Positions 25,779 to 35,195 are shown, counted from the first letter of the stretch. The stretch is 64,000 nucleotides of DNA from an uncultured Sterolibacterium sp. (GCA_903904605.1 CAIVDC010000073.1:1-64000), one strand, 5' to 3'. Numbers and translations are program-made. Notes: generated by a model not told the origin, from the letters alone.

Positions 25779-27431
25779 ATGCTCGAAGGCGTCGTGCCCT
25801 TCCCCCCCGAATACGCCAAGTTCTGCCGCGAACGCGGCTATTGGCAAGACCGGTCTCTGGCGCAGGAGTTTGCCCTGGTTTTCCGTAAGTACGCCGAACG
25901 CATCGCCATCATCGATCGCGAGCGGCAGTACAGCTATGGCGAAATCGACCGGCTGAGCGACCGCCTGGCGCTCAATCTGCTGACACTCGGCCTCTCCCCT
26001 CTCGATCGCGTCGTGCTCCAGTTGCCCAATGTGGCCGAGTTCGTCATCCTCTACTGCGCGTTGCAGAAGATCGGCGCGATACCCATAGCCGCACTGGCCA
26101 CCCACCGCTATCTGGAGATCAGCCAGTTCGTGCGCATCGCTCAGGCGGCAGTGTGCGTGTTCCCGGAAGCGCAAGGCGATTTTCAGTTCGGCCCGATGAT
26201 CAAGCGCGTCGCTGACGAGTCCTCCTCGCTGAAATTCCGCATCGTGCTGGGCGAGCCGGGCCCTGGCGAACATTCCCTGAGCGAGCTTATCGAACGTGAG
26301 CCAGCGCTGCCGCGTGCGGAACTGGACAGGATCGTCATCGACCCGACGGATCCGGCGATATTCCAGCTGTCCGGCGGCACCACCGGCGTGCCCAAGCTGA
26401 TTCCGCGCAGCCACAACGACTATGCCTACAACTCGAAAACCGCCGCGCCGATATGCGGGATCACCGCCGACTCGGTGTTGCTGCTGGTGATTCCGATCGC
26501 TCATAACCTCGCCCTGGCCTGTCCGGGGATACAGGGCTACCTGTTCAACGGCGGGCGGGTCGTGTTGTCGACCAGCGGCCGTCCCGAGGATATGTTCGCC
26601 CTGATTGAAAAGCATCGGGTCACGCATATCAAGGTCGTGCCGGCGCTGCTGATCCGCCTGATCAACAGTCCTGCGATCGGAAACTTCGACCTGTCCTCCG
26701 TGAAAGTGATCCAGAGCGGCGGCCAGCGCATGCAGCCGGAGGTTCGCCTGCGCACCAAGCAGCTGATTCCGAGCGTGACGGTGCAGGAAAACTTCGGCAT
26801 GTCCGAGGGCATGCTGTTCTTCGTTCGTCTTGACGACCCGGAGGATGTGCGCCTCGAGACCTGCGGCCGGCCGATCTGCCCGGACGACGAAGTCCGGCTG
26901 GTCGACGACGACGGCAGGGAAGTGGCGCCGGGCGAGGTCGGCGAGTTGACCTGCCGCGGCCCCTACACGCTGCGCGGCTATTTCGGCGTGCCCGAATACA
27001 ATGCCAAACAGTTCACGGTGGATGGTTTTTATTGTTCCGGCGACCTGATGCGCCGGCATCCTTCGGGCAATTACGTCGTCGAAGGGCGGAAGAAGGATCT
27101 GATCAACCGCGGCGGCGAAAAGATCAGCGCGGAAGAAGTCGAGAATCTGATCCTGTCGCACCCGTCGGTGCAGAACATCGCCTGCGTCGCCATGCCGGAC
27201 CCGAACCTGGGCGAGAAGATGTGTGCCTGCGTGATTCCTAAGAGCGGCAGATCGCTGACGCTGAAGGATCTGGTCGACTTCCTGACGGCCAAGGAGATCG
27301 CCCGCTTCAAGCTGCCCGAGCGGCTCGAGCTGATGAGCGAGTTTCCCTTGTCCACCTTCGGCAAGGTGTCGAAAAAGTCCCTGGTGGAAATGGTCACCCG
27401 GCATCTCGAACAGGAACGTAGCGCGGTTTAA
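25779..27431 (+). CDS. EntE-like aryl-acid AMP ligase/acyl-CoA synthetase
   Basis: The product has 550 residues. Its N-terminus VVPFPPEYAKFCRERGYWQD is almost the signature of (2,3-dihydroxybenzoyl)- and salicyl-adenylating enzymes. LSGGTTGVPKLIPRSHNDY is the P-loop, NFGMSEGMLFFV the A5 region, YCSGDLMRRHPSGNY the A7/A8 region and GRKKDLINRGGEKISAEEVENLI the hinge, with the catalytic Lys in STFGKVSKKSL. It activates an aromatic acid, usually salicylate or 2,3-dihydroxybenzoate, as an adenylate. No siderophore NRPS is nearby and the operon has enoyl-CoA hydratase and amidohydrolase genes, so conversion to a CoA ester for breakdown is more likely. RBS GAGGAG precedes the ATG. Confidence 0.9.
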   Translation: MLEGVVPFPPEYAKFCRERGYWQDRSLAQEFALVFRKYAERIAIIDRERQYSYGEIDRLSDRLALNLLTLGLSPLDRVVLQLPNVAEFVILYCALQKIGAIPIAALATHRYLEISQFVRIAQAAVCVFPEAQGDFQFGPMIKRVADESSSLKFRIVLGEPGPGEHSLSELIEREPALPRAELDRIVIDPTDPAIFQLSGGTTGVPKLIPRSHNDYAYNSKTAAPICGITADSVLLLVIPIAHNLALACPGIQGYLFNGGRVVLSTSGRPEDMFALIEKHRVTHIKVVPALLIRLINSPAIGNFDLSSVKVIQSGGQRMQPEVRLRTKQLIPSVTVQENFGMSEGMLFFVRLDDPEDVRLETCGRPICPDDEVRLVDDDGREVAPGEVGELTCRGPYTLRGYFGVPEYNAKQFTVDGFYCSGDLMRRHPSGNYVVEGRKKDLINRGGEKISAEEVENLILSHPSVQNIACVAMPDPNLGEKMCACVIPKSGRSLTLKDLVDFLTAKEIARFKLPERLELMSEFPLSTFGKVSKKSLVEMVTRHLEQERSAV

Positions 27432-27462
27432 AGCAGTTCAAATTTGTCTCTAGGAGAATCTC

Positions 27463-28305
27463 ATGCGCATCATCGATCTGCACTGCTACCCCGGCACCCA
27501 GGAATGGATAGACTGCCAGGGCCCTTACGTCGACGCCCTGGCGACTTACTGGAACCGGGACTGGTCGGCGAAAAGCGAGGAAGCCGTGCTCAAGGACTTC
27601 ACCGATGCCGGCGTCGAGGCGGTGCTGGTGGCGCTCGACCTCGAGACGACCATCGCCACGCCGCCATGCACCAATGAGTATGTTCATGGCATGTGGCGGC
27701 GGCACCCCGAGCGCATCATCGCGGCGTGGGGCGCGGTCGAACCGGCCAAGGGCGAGATTGCCATCATCCAGGCCAGGAAGGCCGTCAAGGAGCTCGGTTT
27801 CATCGGCTTCCATTTTCATCCGATCATGCAGCACTTCGCGGTCAATGACCGGCGCCACTATCCGCTGTTCGAGGAAATTGCCTCGATGAACGCGGCGGTG
27901 ATGATCGACGTCGGCACCACCGGCATGGGCGCGGGCATGCCCGGCGGCATGGGCGCCCGGGTCCGCCACGCCCACCCGTCGGCGATCGACGACCTGGCCG
28001 CCGACTTCCCGAATCTCAAGATCCTCATGGCCCATCCCGGCTGGCCCTGGGTGGATGAGACGACTGCCGTGGCCCTGCACAAGGGCAATGTCTATTGGGA
28101 GATGTCCGGTTGGGCGCCGAAGTACTTTCCCGCCTCGCTCAAGGTCGATATGCGGGGGCGGCTGCAGGACAAGATCATGTTCGGCAGCGATTATCCGAGC
28201 ATGCCTTACAGTCGCATCCTCAAGGAATGGGGCGAACTGGGTTACAAGGACGAGGTGATGGAAAAGATCTTCCACGGCAACGCCGAAAGGATACTCGGCC
28301 TGTGA
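27463..28305 (+). CDS. amidohydrolase-2 family protein with altered HxH motif
   Basis: The product has 280 residues. MRIIDLHCYPG starts the protein, so the usual HxH metal motif is His7-Cys-Tyr9. The other family elements remain: FIGFHFHPIMQHFAVN, LMAHPGWPWVDE and KIMFGSDYPSMPYSRIL with the metal Asp. The second histidine of the first strand is therefore missing, which may change metal binding or reaction. The ATG follows TAGGAGAATCTC. Its stop overlaps the GTG start of the enoyl-CoA hydratase by four bases. Confidence 0.85.
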   Translation: MRIIDLHCYPGTQEWIDCQGPYVDALATYWNRDWSAKSEEAVLKDFTDAGVEAVLVALDLETTIATPPCTNEYVHGMWRRHPERIIAAWGAVEPAKGEIAIIQARKAVKELGFIGFHFHPIMQHFAVNDRRHYPLFEEIASMNAAVMIDVGTTGMGAGMPGGMGARVRHAHPSAIDDLAADFPNLKILMAHPGWPWVDETTAVALHKGNVYWEMSGWAPKYFPASLKVDMRGRLQDKIMFGSDYPSMPYSRILKEWGELGYKDEVMEKIFHGNAERILGL

Positions 28306-29096
28306 GCCGGGAGACGGCCGACGCCGCGCCGCTGCTGCTGGTCTCGCGCCCGATCGAAGGCGTTGCGCTCGTCAGCCTCAACCGTCCGGAGCGGCGCAAT
28401 GCGCTCAACATGGCCTTGCGCGTCGCGCTGGCCGAGGCGTTTCGCGATCTCGCCACGGACACCGGGGTGCGCGCGATCGTACTTGCGGGCGAGGGCAGTT
28501 CGTTTTCCGCCGGGGCCGACCTCAATGAATACCGGGACGCGTCCACCATCGAGGTGTTCAAGCGCGACATGCATCGCCTCTGGGCTGCGATCGCCGAATG
28601 CCCGAAGCCGGTCATCGCGGCGGTCCACGGCTATGCGCTGGGCGGCGGCTGCGAACTGGCGCAGCACGCAGACATCATCGTGGCCGGGCGTTCCGCGGTG
28701 TTCGGCCAGCCCGAGGTCAAGATCGGCCTGATCCCGGGCGGAGGCGCCACTCAGCGGGTGACCCGAGCCGTCGGCAAGTTCGCCGCGATGCGCCTGCTGC
28801 TCACCGGCGATACGCTGCCGGCGGAGGAGGCGCTGGCGCTCGGTTTGATCAGCAGGCTGGTTGAGGACGCGGAAGTGGCCGCCGTTGCCCTCGACTATGC
28901 GACGCGCATCGCCGCCTTGCCGCCGATCGCCGTGAGGCAGATCAAGGAACTGGTGCTCGCCGGCATGGATACCGCTCTGGACGCCGGACTGCGCCTGGAA
29001 CGAAAGGCCTTCCAGATCATCTTTTCCACGGACGACAAGACCGAAGGGATCAAAGCCTTCCTGGAAAAGCGCCCGCCGCGCTTTACCGGCAACTGA
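28302..29096 (+). CDS. enoyl-CoA hydratase/isomerase family protein
   Basis: The GTG at 28302 overlaps the upstream stop (GTGA) and gives a 264-residue protein, the family's normal length; the frame is open upstream inside the previous gene. ALVSLNRPERRNALNMALR, SSFSAGADLNEY (oxyanion hole) and AAVHGYALGGGCELAQHADI with EVKIGLIPGGGATQRVTRAVG (catalytic Glu region) are canonical. C-terminal FLEKRPPRFTGN is typical. It hydrates or isomerises an enoyl-CoA made from the ligase product. It closes the plus-strand operon, and converges with trmB. Confidence 0.93.
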   Translation: MSRETADAAPLLLVSRPIEGVALVSLNRPERRNALNMALRVALAEAFRDLATDTGVRAIVLAGEGSSFSAGADLNEYRDASTIEVFKRDMHRLWAAIAECPKPVIAAVHGYALGGGCELAQHADIIVAGRSAVFGQPEVKIGLIPGGGATQRVTRAVGKFAAMRLLLTGDTLPAEEALALGLISRLVEDAEVAAVALDYATRIAALPPIAVRQIKELVLAGMDTALDAGLRLERKAFQIIFSTDDKTEGIKAFLEKRPPRFTGN

Positions 29097-29100
29097 ACAA

Positions 29101-29778
29101 TCAGCGGCGGCGGAAAATCACGTCCCAGACGCTGTGACCCAGACGCAGGCCGCGGCTCTCGAACTTGGTCTGCGGCCGGTAGTCGGGGCGCGGCGCGTAA
29201 GCGTCGCAGGTGTTCTCGAGAAGCGGCTCGGCCGACAGGACTTCGAGCATCTGCTGCGCGTATTCCTCCCAGTCCGTGGCGCAATGGACGATGCCGCCGG
29301 GGGCCAGGCGCGAGGCCAGGAGCCGCACCAGCGGAGCCTGGATCAGGCGGCGCTTCTGCTGGCGCTTCTTGGGCCAGGGATCGGGGAAAAAGATATGCAC
29401 GGCGGAGAGCGCATCCGCCGGAATCATGTCGCGCAGCACGGGGACGGCATCGTGCTGGACGATGCGCAGGTTGACGAGTTCGCGCTCGGCGATCTCCTTC
29501 AGCAGGCTGCCGACGCCGGGGGTGTGCACCTCGATGGCGAGATAATCGTTCTCCGGATGGGCGGCGGCGATCTGCGCGGTGGTTTCGCCCATGCCGAAGC
29601 CGATTTCCAGGATCTTCGCCGCCGGCCTGCCGAAGACCCGGTCGAGGTCCAGCGGCGCGTCGGCATAGGGGATCCCCCAGCGCGGCATGTCCTGCTCGTG
29701 ATGACGTCCCTGCGCGCTGGAGACGCGGCCCTGGCGCAGCACGAAGCTGCGGATATGCGCGCGTTCCGCCCCGGTCAA
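29101..29778 (-). CDS. trmB: tRNA (guanine-N7)-methyltransferase
   Basis: The product has 225 residues. [16 protein letters not shown] is the SAM-binding motif. [34 protein letters not shown] and [17 protein letters not shown] are the TrmB-specific motifs. It forms m7G46 in tRNA. The ATG overlaps the stop of thiG by four bases. Confidence 0.97.
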   Translation of the reverse strand: MTGAERAHIRSFVLRQGRVSSAQGRHHEQDMPRWGIPYADAPLDLDRVFGRPAAKILEIGFGMGETTAQIAAAHPENDYLAIEVHTPGVGSLLKEIAERELVNLRIVQHDAVPVLRDMIPADALSAVHIFFPDPWPKKRQQKRRLIQAPLVRLLASRLAPGGIVHCATDWEEYAQQMLEVLSAEPLLENTCDAYAPRPDYRPQTKFESRGLRLGHSVWDVIFRRR

Positions 29779-30560
29779 GAAATCAGGCCTGTCGTCGGGG
29801 AACTCGGGCTGGCGGCATAAAGCTTCTTCGGCATGCGCCCGGCGAGATAGGCTTCGCGGCCCGCTTCGACCGCCTTCTTCATGGCCCCCGCCATCATCGC
29901 CGGATCGCGGGCCAGGGCGATGGCGGTATTCATCAGCACGCCGTCGCAGCCGAGTTCCATGGCGACCGCCGCATCGGAGGCGGTGCCGACTCCGGCGTCG
30001 ACCAGCACGGGCACGGTCGCCTGCTCGATGATCAGCTTCAGGTTCCAGGGGTTAAGGATGCCCATGCCCGAGCCGATCAGCGAGGCCAGCGGCATCACCG
30101 CGACGCAGCCGATGTCTTCGAGCAGCTTGGCCTGAATCGGATCGTCGCTGCAATACACCATCACCTTGAAGCCGTCCTTCACCAGGGTTTCCGCCGCTTT
30201 CAGGGTCTCCGGCATGTGCGGAAAAAGAGTGTTCGGATCGCCGAGCACTTCCAGCTTGACCAGGTCGTGGCCGTCGAGCAGTTCGCGGGCAAGCTGCAGC
30301 GTGCGCACGGCATCCTTTGCGCTGTAGCAGCCGGCGGTGTTGGGCAGGAGGGTGTACTCTGCCGGCGGCAGGAAGTCCAGCAGCGAGGGCTGGCCCGGCT
30401 CCTGGCCAATGTTGGTGCGGCGGATCGCCACCGTGACGATCGCCGCGCCCGAGGCGTCGATGGCGGTCTTGGTCGCGGCGAAATCCGGGTACTTGCCGGT
30501 GCCGACCAGAAGGCGTGACGCATAGGCTTTGCCGGCGATGATGAGAGAGTCGTTGTTCAT
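29775..30560 (-). CDS. thiG: thiazole synthase
   Basis: The start [20 protein letters not shown] at 30560 was chosen as it matches ThiG N-termini; upstream codons run antisense-like through the thiS gene. The product has 261 residues. Schiff-base Lys in [31 protein letters not shown] and [31 protein letters not shown] are characteristic. It assembles the thiazole of thiamin from dehydroglycine, deoxyxylulose phosphate and ThiS thiocarboxylate. It lies 13 bases after thiS. Confidence 0.97.
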   Translation of the reverse strand: MNNDSLIIAGKAYASRLLVGTGKYPDFAATKTAIDASGAAIVTVAIRRTNIGQEPGQPSLLDFLPPAEYTLLPNTAGCYSAKDAVRTLQLARELLDGHDLVKLEVLGDPNTLFPHMPETLKAAETLVKDGFKVMVYCSDDPIQAKLLEDIGCVAVMPLASLIGSGMGILNPWNLKLIIEQATVPVLVDAGVGTASDAAVAMELGCDGVLMNTAIALARDPAMMAGAMKKAVEAGREAYLAGRMPKKLYAASPSSPTTGLIS

Positions 30561-30573
30561 GATGGAGTCCGTT

Positions 30574-30777
30574 TTAGCCGCCGCCCACGGCGACGACGAT
30601 TTCGATGCGGTCGCCCTGCCCGACCGGGGCCTCGCCATGGTGGCTCTTCGGCACGATCTCGCCGTTTCTTTCCACCGCAACGCGCTTGCCGGCATAGCCC
30701 AGTTCTGCCAGGAGCCGTGCTACCGTTGTTTCAGCGTCGAGTTGACGCGGTTCGCCGTTCAGGCTGATGTCAATCAT
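30574..30777 (-). CDS. thiS: sulfur carrier protein ThiS
   Basis: The product has 67 residues from the ATG at 30777 ([13 protein letters not shown]). It is a beta-grasp protein ([26 protein letters not shown], then the acidic-hydrophobic [13 protein letters not shown]). The C-terminal Gly-Gly needed for thiocarboxylation is present with one extra Gly. It overlaps the lnt stop by eight bases and precedes thiG. No TPP riboswitch is seen upstream, as the start lies within the lnt end. Confidence 0.93.
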   Translation of the reverse strand: MIDISLNGEPRQLDAETTVARLLAELGYAGKRVAVERNGEIVPKSHHGEAPVGQGDRIEIVVAVGGG

Positions 30778-32332
30778 GGTCGGGCATTTTACCACGCCCC
30801 CATGGGTCTTCCCGGGTTCGGGGGCTGGCGCGCCGGCGCCGTGTCAGGAGGCAGAGCAGGGAAACCAGGCCGCAGGCCGAGACGACGGGCCCGTCGCCAA
30901 AGCGCGCATAGGGAGTCAGTCCCCGCATCGGCTGAACGATTCCGCTCAGCGCGCCCTCCTGCATTTCGGGAAGTTTCCGGATCACCCGGCCGCGGTGATC
31001 GATCTGCGCCGTGACACCGGTGTTGGTGGCCCGAAGGATCGGCCGGCCGGCTTCCAGTGCGCGCAGGCGGGCGATTTGCAGGCGCTGTGCGATCGCGATG
31101 CTGCCCTCGAACCAGGCCAGATTGCTCGGGTTGATGAGCACGGTGGCCGATGGCAGCCAGCGGCGGGACTCCGCGCCGAGCAGATCCTCGTGGCAAATCA
31201 GCGTGCCGATGCTTTGCGCTCCGACCCGAAACGGTTGCTGATCCGAAATCCCGGGGCGAAGATCCTTGAGCGGGATGTCGAGCGCCGCCGAAAACCAGCC
31301 GAACCCTGCCGGGCTGTATTCGCCGAAGGGCATCAAGCGTACTTTGTCGTACTGCTGGATGCGGGCTGTCCCGGGTGATATCTGAATCACGCTGTTGTGG
31401 CCTTCGGCATTGGCCGTCAGCGTGGGGATGCCGAGAAGCAAATGGCTGCCGGTGCGCCGGCTGAAATTCTGCAATTGCGACAAGGTGCCGCCGGGAAGTT
31501 CGTCGATGAACACGGTGAAGGCTGTCTCCGGCGTGATGATCAGATCGGCCGGCGCTTGCTCGATGCCGGCCAGCAGGCGAAGCATCTGAGCGTGCCGGGT
31601 CAGGGGATCGAATTTGCGCTCCTGAACGACATTCGACTGTATCAGGCGGAAGCTGAGGGATTGCCCGGCAGCCTCCACCCAGTCGAACTGGAGAAAAGCC
31701 GTGCCGCCGCAGACAACGGCAGTCAGAGCCAGTGCCGGCCTTGACGCTCTCCGGGTGAGCAGGAGCACGAGCGAACCGCTGGCACAATAGCCGAGCCAGC
31801 TGAGACCATAGACCCCCGCGACCGGCGCATAGCCGGCCAGCCAGGTATCGATCAGGCTGTAGCCCAGGGACAAGGAAGTGAAGCCGTTGAACGGGAGGCT
31901 GCGGCCCCATTCGGATAGTGTCATCAGAGCGGCAAAGGCGCCGATCGACCCTGCCGTGGCGGCGGATCGTGTGACGATCAGGCGCCAGAGCAAGGAAGGC
32001 AGCGCAGTGAATAGCGCAAGATACGAAACAAAGATCAGCGTGCTGGCCGCAGCCGGTGCCAGGGCCATGCCCGATTTGCGGTGGAGCGCGTCGAGTACCC
32101 AGCCGTGACCGAAGAAGTGCAGGCCGAGGCCGAACGAGAGTCCGATTTTGCCCGCCTGGATGGCCGTCCGGCTGTTCGCCAGCAGGAATAGCAGCAAGGC
32201 GTAAGCCAGCAAGGGCAACGGCCACCAGGCAAACGGTGCCCAACCGAGCACGGAGATCCCCCCGGCTATGACCGCCAGCGCCATGGCTGCCGTTTTTCGC
32301 ACCGATTGGCTGACACAATATTCGCGCAACAC
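30770..32332 (-). CDS. lnt: apolipoprotein N-acyltransferase
   Basis: The GTG at 32332 gives 520 residues; an ATG at 32284 would give 504. Several N-terminal helices (VIAGGISVLGWAPFAWWPLPLL, IGLSFGLGLHFFGHGWVLDAL) precede a nitrilase domain with Glu in DLIITPETAF, Lys in VRLMPFGEYSPAGFG and Cys in TLICHEDLLG, the Lnt triad. It N-acylates mature lipoproteins in the inner membrane. Upstream is the divergent promoter of the ExeA-like gene. It overlaps thiS and probably forms one operon lnt-thiS-thiG-trmB. Confidence 0.95.
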   Translation of the reverse strand: MLREYCVSQSVRKTAAMALAVIAGGISVLGWAPFAWWPLPLLAYALLLFLLANSRTAIQAGKIGLSFGLGLHFFGHGWVLDALHRKSGMALAPAAASTLIFVSYLALFTALPSLLWRLIVTRSAATAGSIGAFAALMTLSEWGRSLPFNGFTSLSLGYSLIDTWLAGYAPVAGVYGLSWLGYCASGSLVLLLTRRASRPALALTAVVCGGTAFLQFDWVEAAGQSLSFRLIQSNVVQERKFDPLTRHAQMLRLLAGIEQAPADLIITPETAFTVFIDELPGGTLSQLQNFSRRTGSHLLLGIPTLTANAEGHNSVIQISPGTARIQQYDKVRLMPFGEYSPAGFGWFSAALDIPLKDLRPGISDQQPFRVGAQSIGTLICHEDLLGAESRRWLPSATVLINPSNLAWFEGSIAIAQRLQIARLRALEAGRPILRATNTGVTAQIDHRGRVIRKLPEMQEGALSGIVQPMRGLTPYARFGDGPVVSACGLVSLLCLLTRRRRASPRTREDPWGRGKMPDHD

Positions 32333-32449
32333 TTCAGCCCCTGGCCGATAGATGTCATTGTCATGATAACACCGCGGAGGGGAGGGCCGGCCGCCGGAAG
32401 GGAGCCGAGCGGATCGCGGAAATAAGGGGGCAATACCCATGTGCTTTTC

Positions 32450-32478
32450 TTGCAAGAAGCCCCATATACAACTAGTAT
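32450..32478 (+). promoter_or_regulatory. predicted promoter of the ExeA-like gene
   Basis: TTGCAA (32450-32455) and TAGTAT (32473-32478) are separated by 17 bases. The start codon at 32545 lies about 60 bases after the expected transcription start. No regulator motif is evident. Confidence 0.45.
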
Positions 32479-32544
32479 GTGCTGCGGATCGCGGCGAAAA
32501 GATGCTCTACTGAAACACAACATCTCGCCATCAATTGAGGTTTT

Positions 32545-34293
32545 ATGTACCAGAGTCACTTCCGCTTCGAGAGCTACCCCTTTCAGAACACCCCCAACCC
32601 GGCATTTTATTTCGGCAGTCAGATCCATCGTGAGGCTCTGGCTTCGATGATCTACGGGGTACAGGAGGGCAAGGGCTTCATCCTCATCACCGGCGATGTG
32701 GGCACCGGCAAGACGACCCTGGTGCAAGCGCTGAAGACGGAGTTGGGCGATCAGCATATCGTGATCGAGATCAACAACCCGTGGATCTCGCATGAAGAGA
32801 TCCTCGATACGATCCGCCGCGCCGTCCTGGTGACCGAGCCGGCACAGGCCGCAATGGCTCCCAGCAACACGCAAATCATCAACGAATTGAAGGACCGGCT
32901 GACCGAACTGGACCGGAGCGGGCGGCGGGTGGTCCTGGTGATCGACGAGGCGCATCAGCTGCCCGAGCGCACCCTGGAAGGGATCCGGCTGATCTCCAAC
33001 ATCGAGACCCCCGTCCGGAAACTCATCCAGATCATCTTGCTCGGACAGGACGAGCTCGGCACCATGCTGAGCCGATACTCACTGCGTCAGATCGAACAGC
33101 GGATCAGTCTCGCGTCCCATCTGACCAAGTTGAGCAGGGAGGATACCGAGGCCTACATCCGCCATCGTCTGCGCGTCGCGCGGGGATCCGATGCCCTGTT
33201 CCCGAGCGAGAGCATCGACATCATCTATCCGACGTCGCAAGGCATTCCGCGGATCATCAACCACCTCTGTGATTTTTGCCTGCTCACCGCCTTTCACAAG
33301 AACGCCCAGTATGTGGACGTGGAGACCGCGCGCGAAGTCGCGGCTAGCCTGCCGCCCATGCAGGCGTCCGCCTCGCCTGTGCCGATTGCTAGTTCACGGG
33401 TCGCACCGGCCAAGCCCGCCGCAGCCGCCCCGGTTCCCCCGCGCGAAGCGCCTGGCCATCCGTTGCCGGTGCAGAGCTTCATTCCCCAGCGCGAACCGGT
33501 TCGTCAGGCTTCGGCGCTGCCCCACTTCATGCTGCCGCAGGCCGAAGAGCGTGATCATGTGGAGCGGGACGATGCGGATCAGGGACCAGGCGGAGTCCGT
33601 TGGCACCATGTACTCCTGATCCTCTTGCTCGGTCTGGCGGTCGGTGCAGGCGCAATATTGCTCATGCAGTACGGCCTGAATCCCGATGCTCTTCCCTGGG
33701 CAAAGTCAAACCGACAAGCCGGCGCGCCCAGCCAAAAGTCCACGGAAACACCGGCCGCAAGCGCGGAGAATATGCGTGCCCGGAACGCCCAGGAGCTCTT
33801 TCTGAAGGGGGCGGCGGTGCTGTCGAGCACGGCGGCTGACATCCCTTTCCCGGTCGATCCGACCCGGACTCCGCAAGTCGAAGCGGTTACCGTGACGCCC
33901 GATCAGGATATCAGCATGTTGGCCTCGAAAAAATACGGGGCCTGGAATGAAACGGTCCAGGACGTCATCCTGGGAGTCAACCCGGAACTCGCGAGCCTGT
34001 CCAATCTACCTCCGAACACGGCGGTGAAATTGCCCGTTCTGGATCGCGAGAACATGATCGTTCCGGATGGCAAGGGCGGTGCCTATATCTACTACGCCAG
34101 CTTCGGCAACGAAGCCTTGGCCAAGGAAAATCTCGAGACCCTGAAGAAGATCTGGGCCGGTGCATTCTTGGTGACGGTCCAGCGTAAAGGCGTGCCGGTG
34201 AGCCGTATCTACCTGGGCAATTACGACTCGACGAGCGCTGCTGAAAACATGGTGCACTCGATCTGGTTCAAGTATCTGCCCAACCTCAACTGA
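32545..34293 (+). CDS. ExeA-like AAA ATPase with membrane helix and SPOR-like C-terminal domain
   Basis: The product has 582 residues. MYQSHFRFESYPFQNTPNPAFYFGS opens the ATPase, with Walker A GDVGTGKTT (residues 50-58) and Walker B RRVVLVIDEAHQLPE near 130. The opening is that of ExeA and of the putative secretion ATPases of exosortase-associated EPS loci. A proline/alanine-rich linker (about 270-345) leads to one transmembrane helix near 352-375. Outside, residues about 445-505 (VEAVTVTPDQDISMLASKKYG...NPELASLSNLPPNTAVKLP) look LysM-like, and residues 512-582 (AYIYYASFGNEALAKENL, RIYLGNYDSTSAAENM) resemble a SPOR domain. The domains suggest a link between ATP use inside and peptidoglycan outside. 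The gene stands at the head of the EPS locus. Confidence 0.8.
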   Translation: MYQSHFRFESYPFQNTPNPAFYFGSQIHREALASMIYGVQEGKGFILITGDVGTGKTTLVQALKTELGDQHIVIEINNPWISHEEILDTIRRAVLVTEPAQAAMAPSNTQIINELKDRLTELDRSGRRVVLVIDEAHQLPERTLEGIRLISNIETPVRKLIQIILLGQDELGTMLSRYSLRQIEQRISLASHLTKLSREDTEAYIRHRLRVARGSDALFPSESIDIIYPTSQGIPRIINHLCDFCLLTAFHKNAQYVDVETAREVAASLPPMQASASPVPIASSRVAPAKPAAAAPVPPREAPGHPLPVQSFIPQREPVRQASALPHFMLPQAEERDHVERDDADQGPGGVRWHHVLLILLLGLAVGAGAILLMQYGLNPDALPWAKSNRQAGAPSQKSTETPAASAENMRARNAQELFLKGAAVLSSTAADIPFPVDPTRTPQVEAVTVTPDQDISMLASKKYGAWNETVQDVILGVNPELASLSNLPPNTAVKLPVLDRENMIVPDGKGGAYIYYASFGNEALAKENLETLKKIWAGAFLVTVQRKGVPVSRIYLGNYDSTSAAENMVHSIWFKYLPNLN

Positions 34294-34318
34294 GCCGCGC
34301 TGCAAACGCAACAAGTGG

Positions 34319-34356
34319 CTCTCTGGAGATCCCGCGGCGACCGGTGTGCCAGAGAG
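34319..34356. repeat. inverted repeat CTCTCTGG/CCAGAGAG between the ATPase and methyltransferase genes
   Basis: Eight-base perfect arms at 34319-34326 and 34349-34356 flank a 22-base GC-rich loop. It is downstream of the ATPase stop at 34293 but has no run of T, so a terminator is uncertain. Confidence 0.3.
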
Positions 34357-34391
34357 TATCGGCTTTGTGCGCCGTCACAGCAACTTGAGCC

Positions 34392-35195
34392 ATGACAGCG
34401 ACAATCAAAGCAGCGCTGAAAAGATCGCTCCCGGTCGAGGTTCGACGGAAACTCAGATCAGCCTACGGTAAGCTTTTCTATTTCGGTTTCAAGCATGCTT
34501 GCCCCTTCTGCCATTCGCGCCTAAGGACGTTCCTCCCGTACGGCGATACTTTTCCCGTTCTAACGGAAAAGCGCGTCGTCGGAGGTTATCGCCGTGATTC
34601 GCTTTGTCCGGTTTGCGGTTCAACAGATAGAGAGCGACTCTTATATCTCTATCTTTTATACAAAACCGATATATTCAAGAAGCCGCATAAATTGCTCCAC
34701 ATTGCCCCCGAAGCAAGAGTGGCTGATATATTGCGGGCGAAATCAAATATCAGCTATCTGACCGCTGACCTTTCTTCCGGAGACGTTATGGTCGAGATGG
34801 ACATTACGGCCATCACATTTCCAGACCACTTCTTCGATTCGATTATCTGCAACCATGTTCTGGAGCACATTATCGACGACGGCAAGGCGATGTCCGAGTT
34901 GTACCGTACTCTCAAGCCAGGCGGTTGGGCGGTCCTGCAGGTACCGATGTCGCTAACATTGAAAAGCACCTACGAAGACTTTTCAATAACGACTTCAACT
35001 GCGAGAGAGGAAGCTTTTGGTCAGTGGAACCACGTTAGGATTTATGCCGCAGATTACCATGATAGACTCGAAAAGGCCGGTTTTAAGGTGAGTGTCTATA
35101 GGTGGACCACTGAAGAGGATGTCTTCATTGGACAACTGGGCGACACCGGGATAAACAGAGAAGAGTGCGTCTATTTCGTCAGCAAGAGCGGTTAG
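34392..35195 (+). CDS. class I SAM-dependent methyltransferase with N-terminal zinc ribbon
   Basis: The product has 267 residues. An N-terminal CPFCHSR...LCPVCGSTDRERLL four-cysteine set suggests a zinc ribbon. The methyltransferase region has HIAPEARVADIL and YLTADLSSG (motif I/II area) followed by FPDHFFDSIICNHVLEHIIDDGKAMSELYRTLKPGG (motif IV and post-motif). A glycan-modifying methyltransferase is likely from the setting. The gene is notably richer in A+T than the surrounding sequence, pointing to acquisition from another source. Confidence 0.82.
   Translation: MTATIKAALKRSLPVEVRRKLRSAYGKLFYFGFKHACPFCHSRLRTFLPYGDTFPVLTEKRVVGGYRRDSLCPVCGSTDRERLLYLYLLYKTDIFKKPHKLLHIAPEARVADILRAKSNISYLTADLSSGDVMVEMDITAITFPDHFFDSIICNHVLEHIIDDGKAMSELYRTLKPGGWAVLQVPMSLTLKSTYEDFSITTSTAREEAFGQWNHVRIYAADYHDRLEKAGFKVSVYRWTTEEDVFIGQLGDTGINREECVYFVSKSG

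Noticed and set aside
25749-27404. 551-codon antisense frame across the AMP ligase gene
   Set aside because: It is a GC-skew shadow; the plus strand has every motif of the adenylating enzyme family.
30560-30800. TPP riboswitch expected before thiS
   Set aside because: thiS begins inside the end of lnt, leaving no leader; no THI-box sequence was seen.
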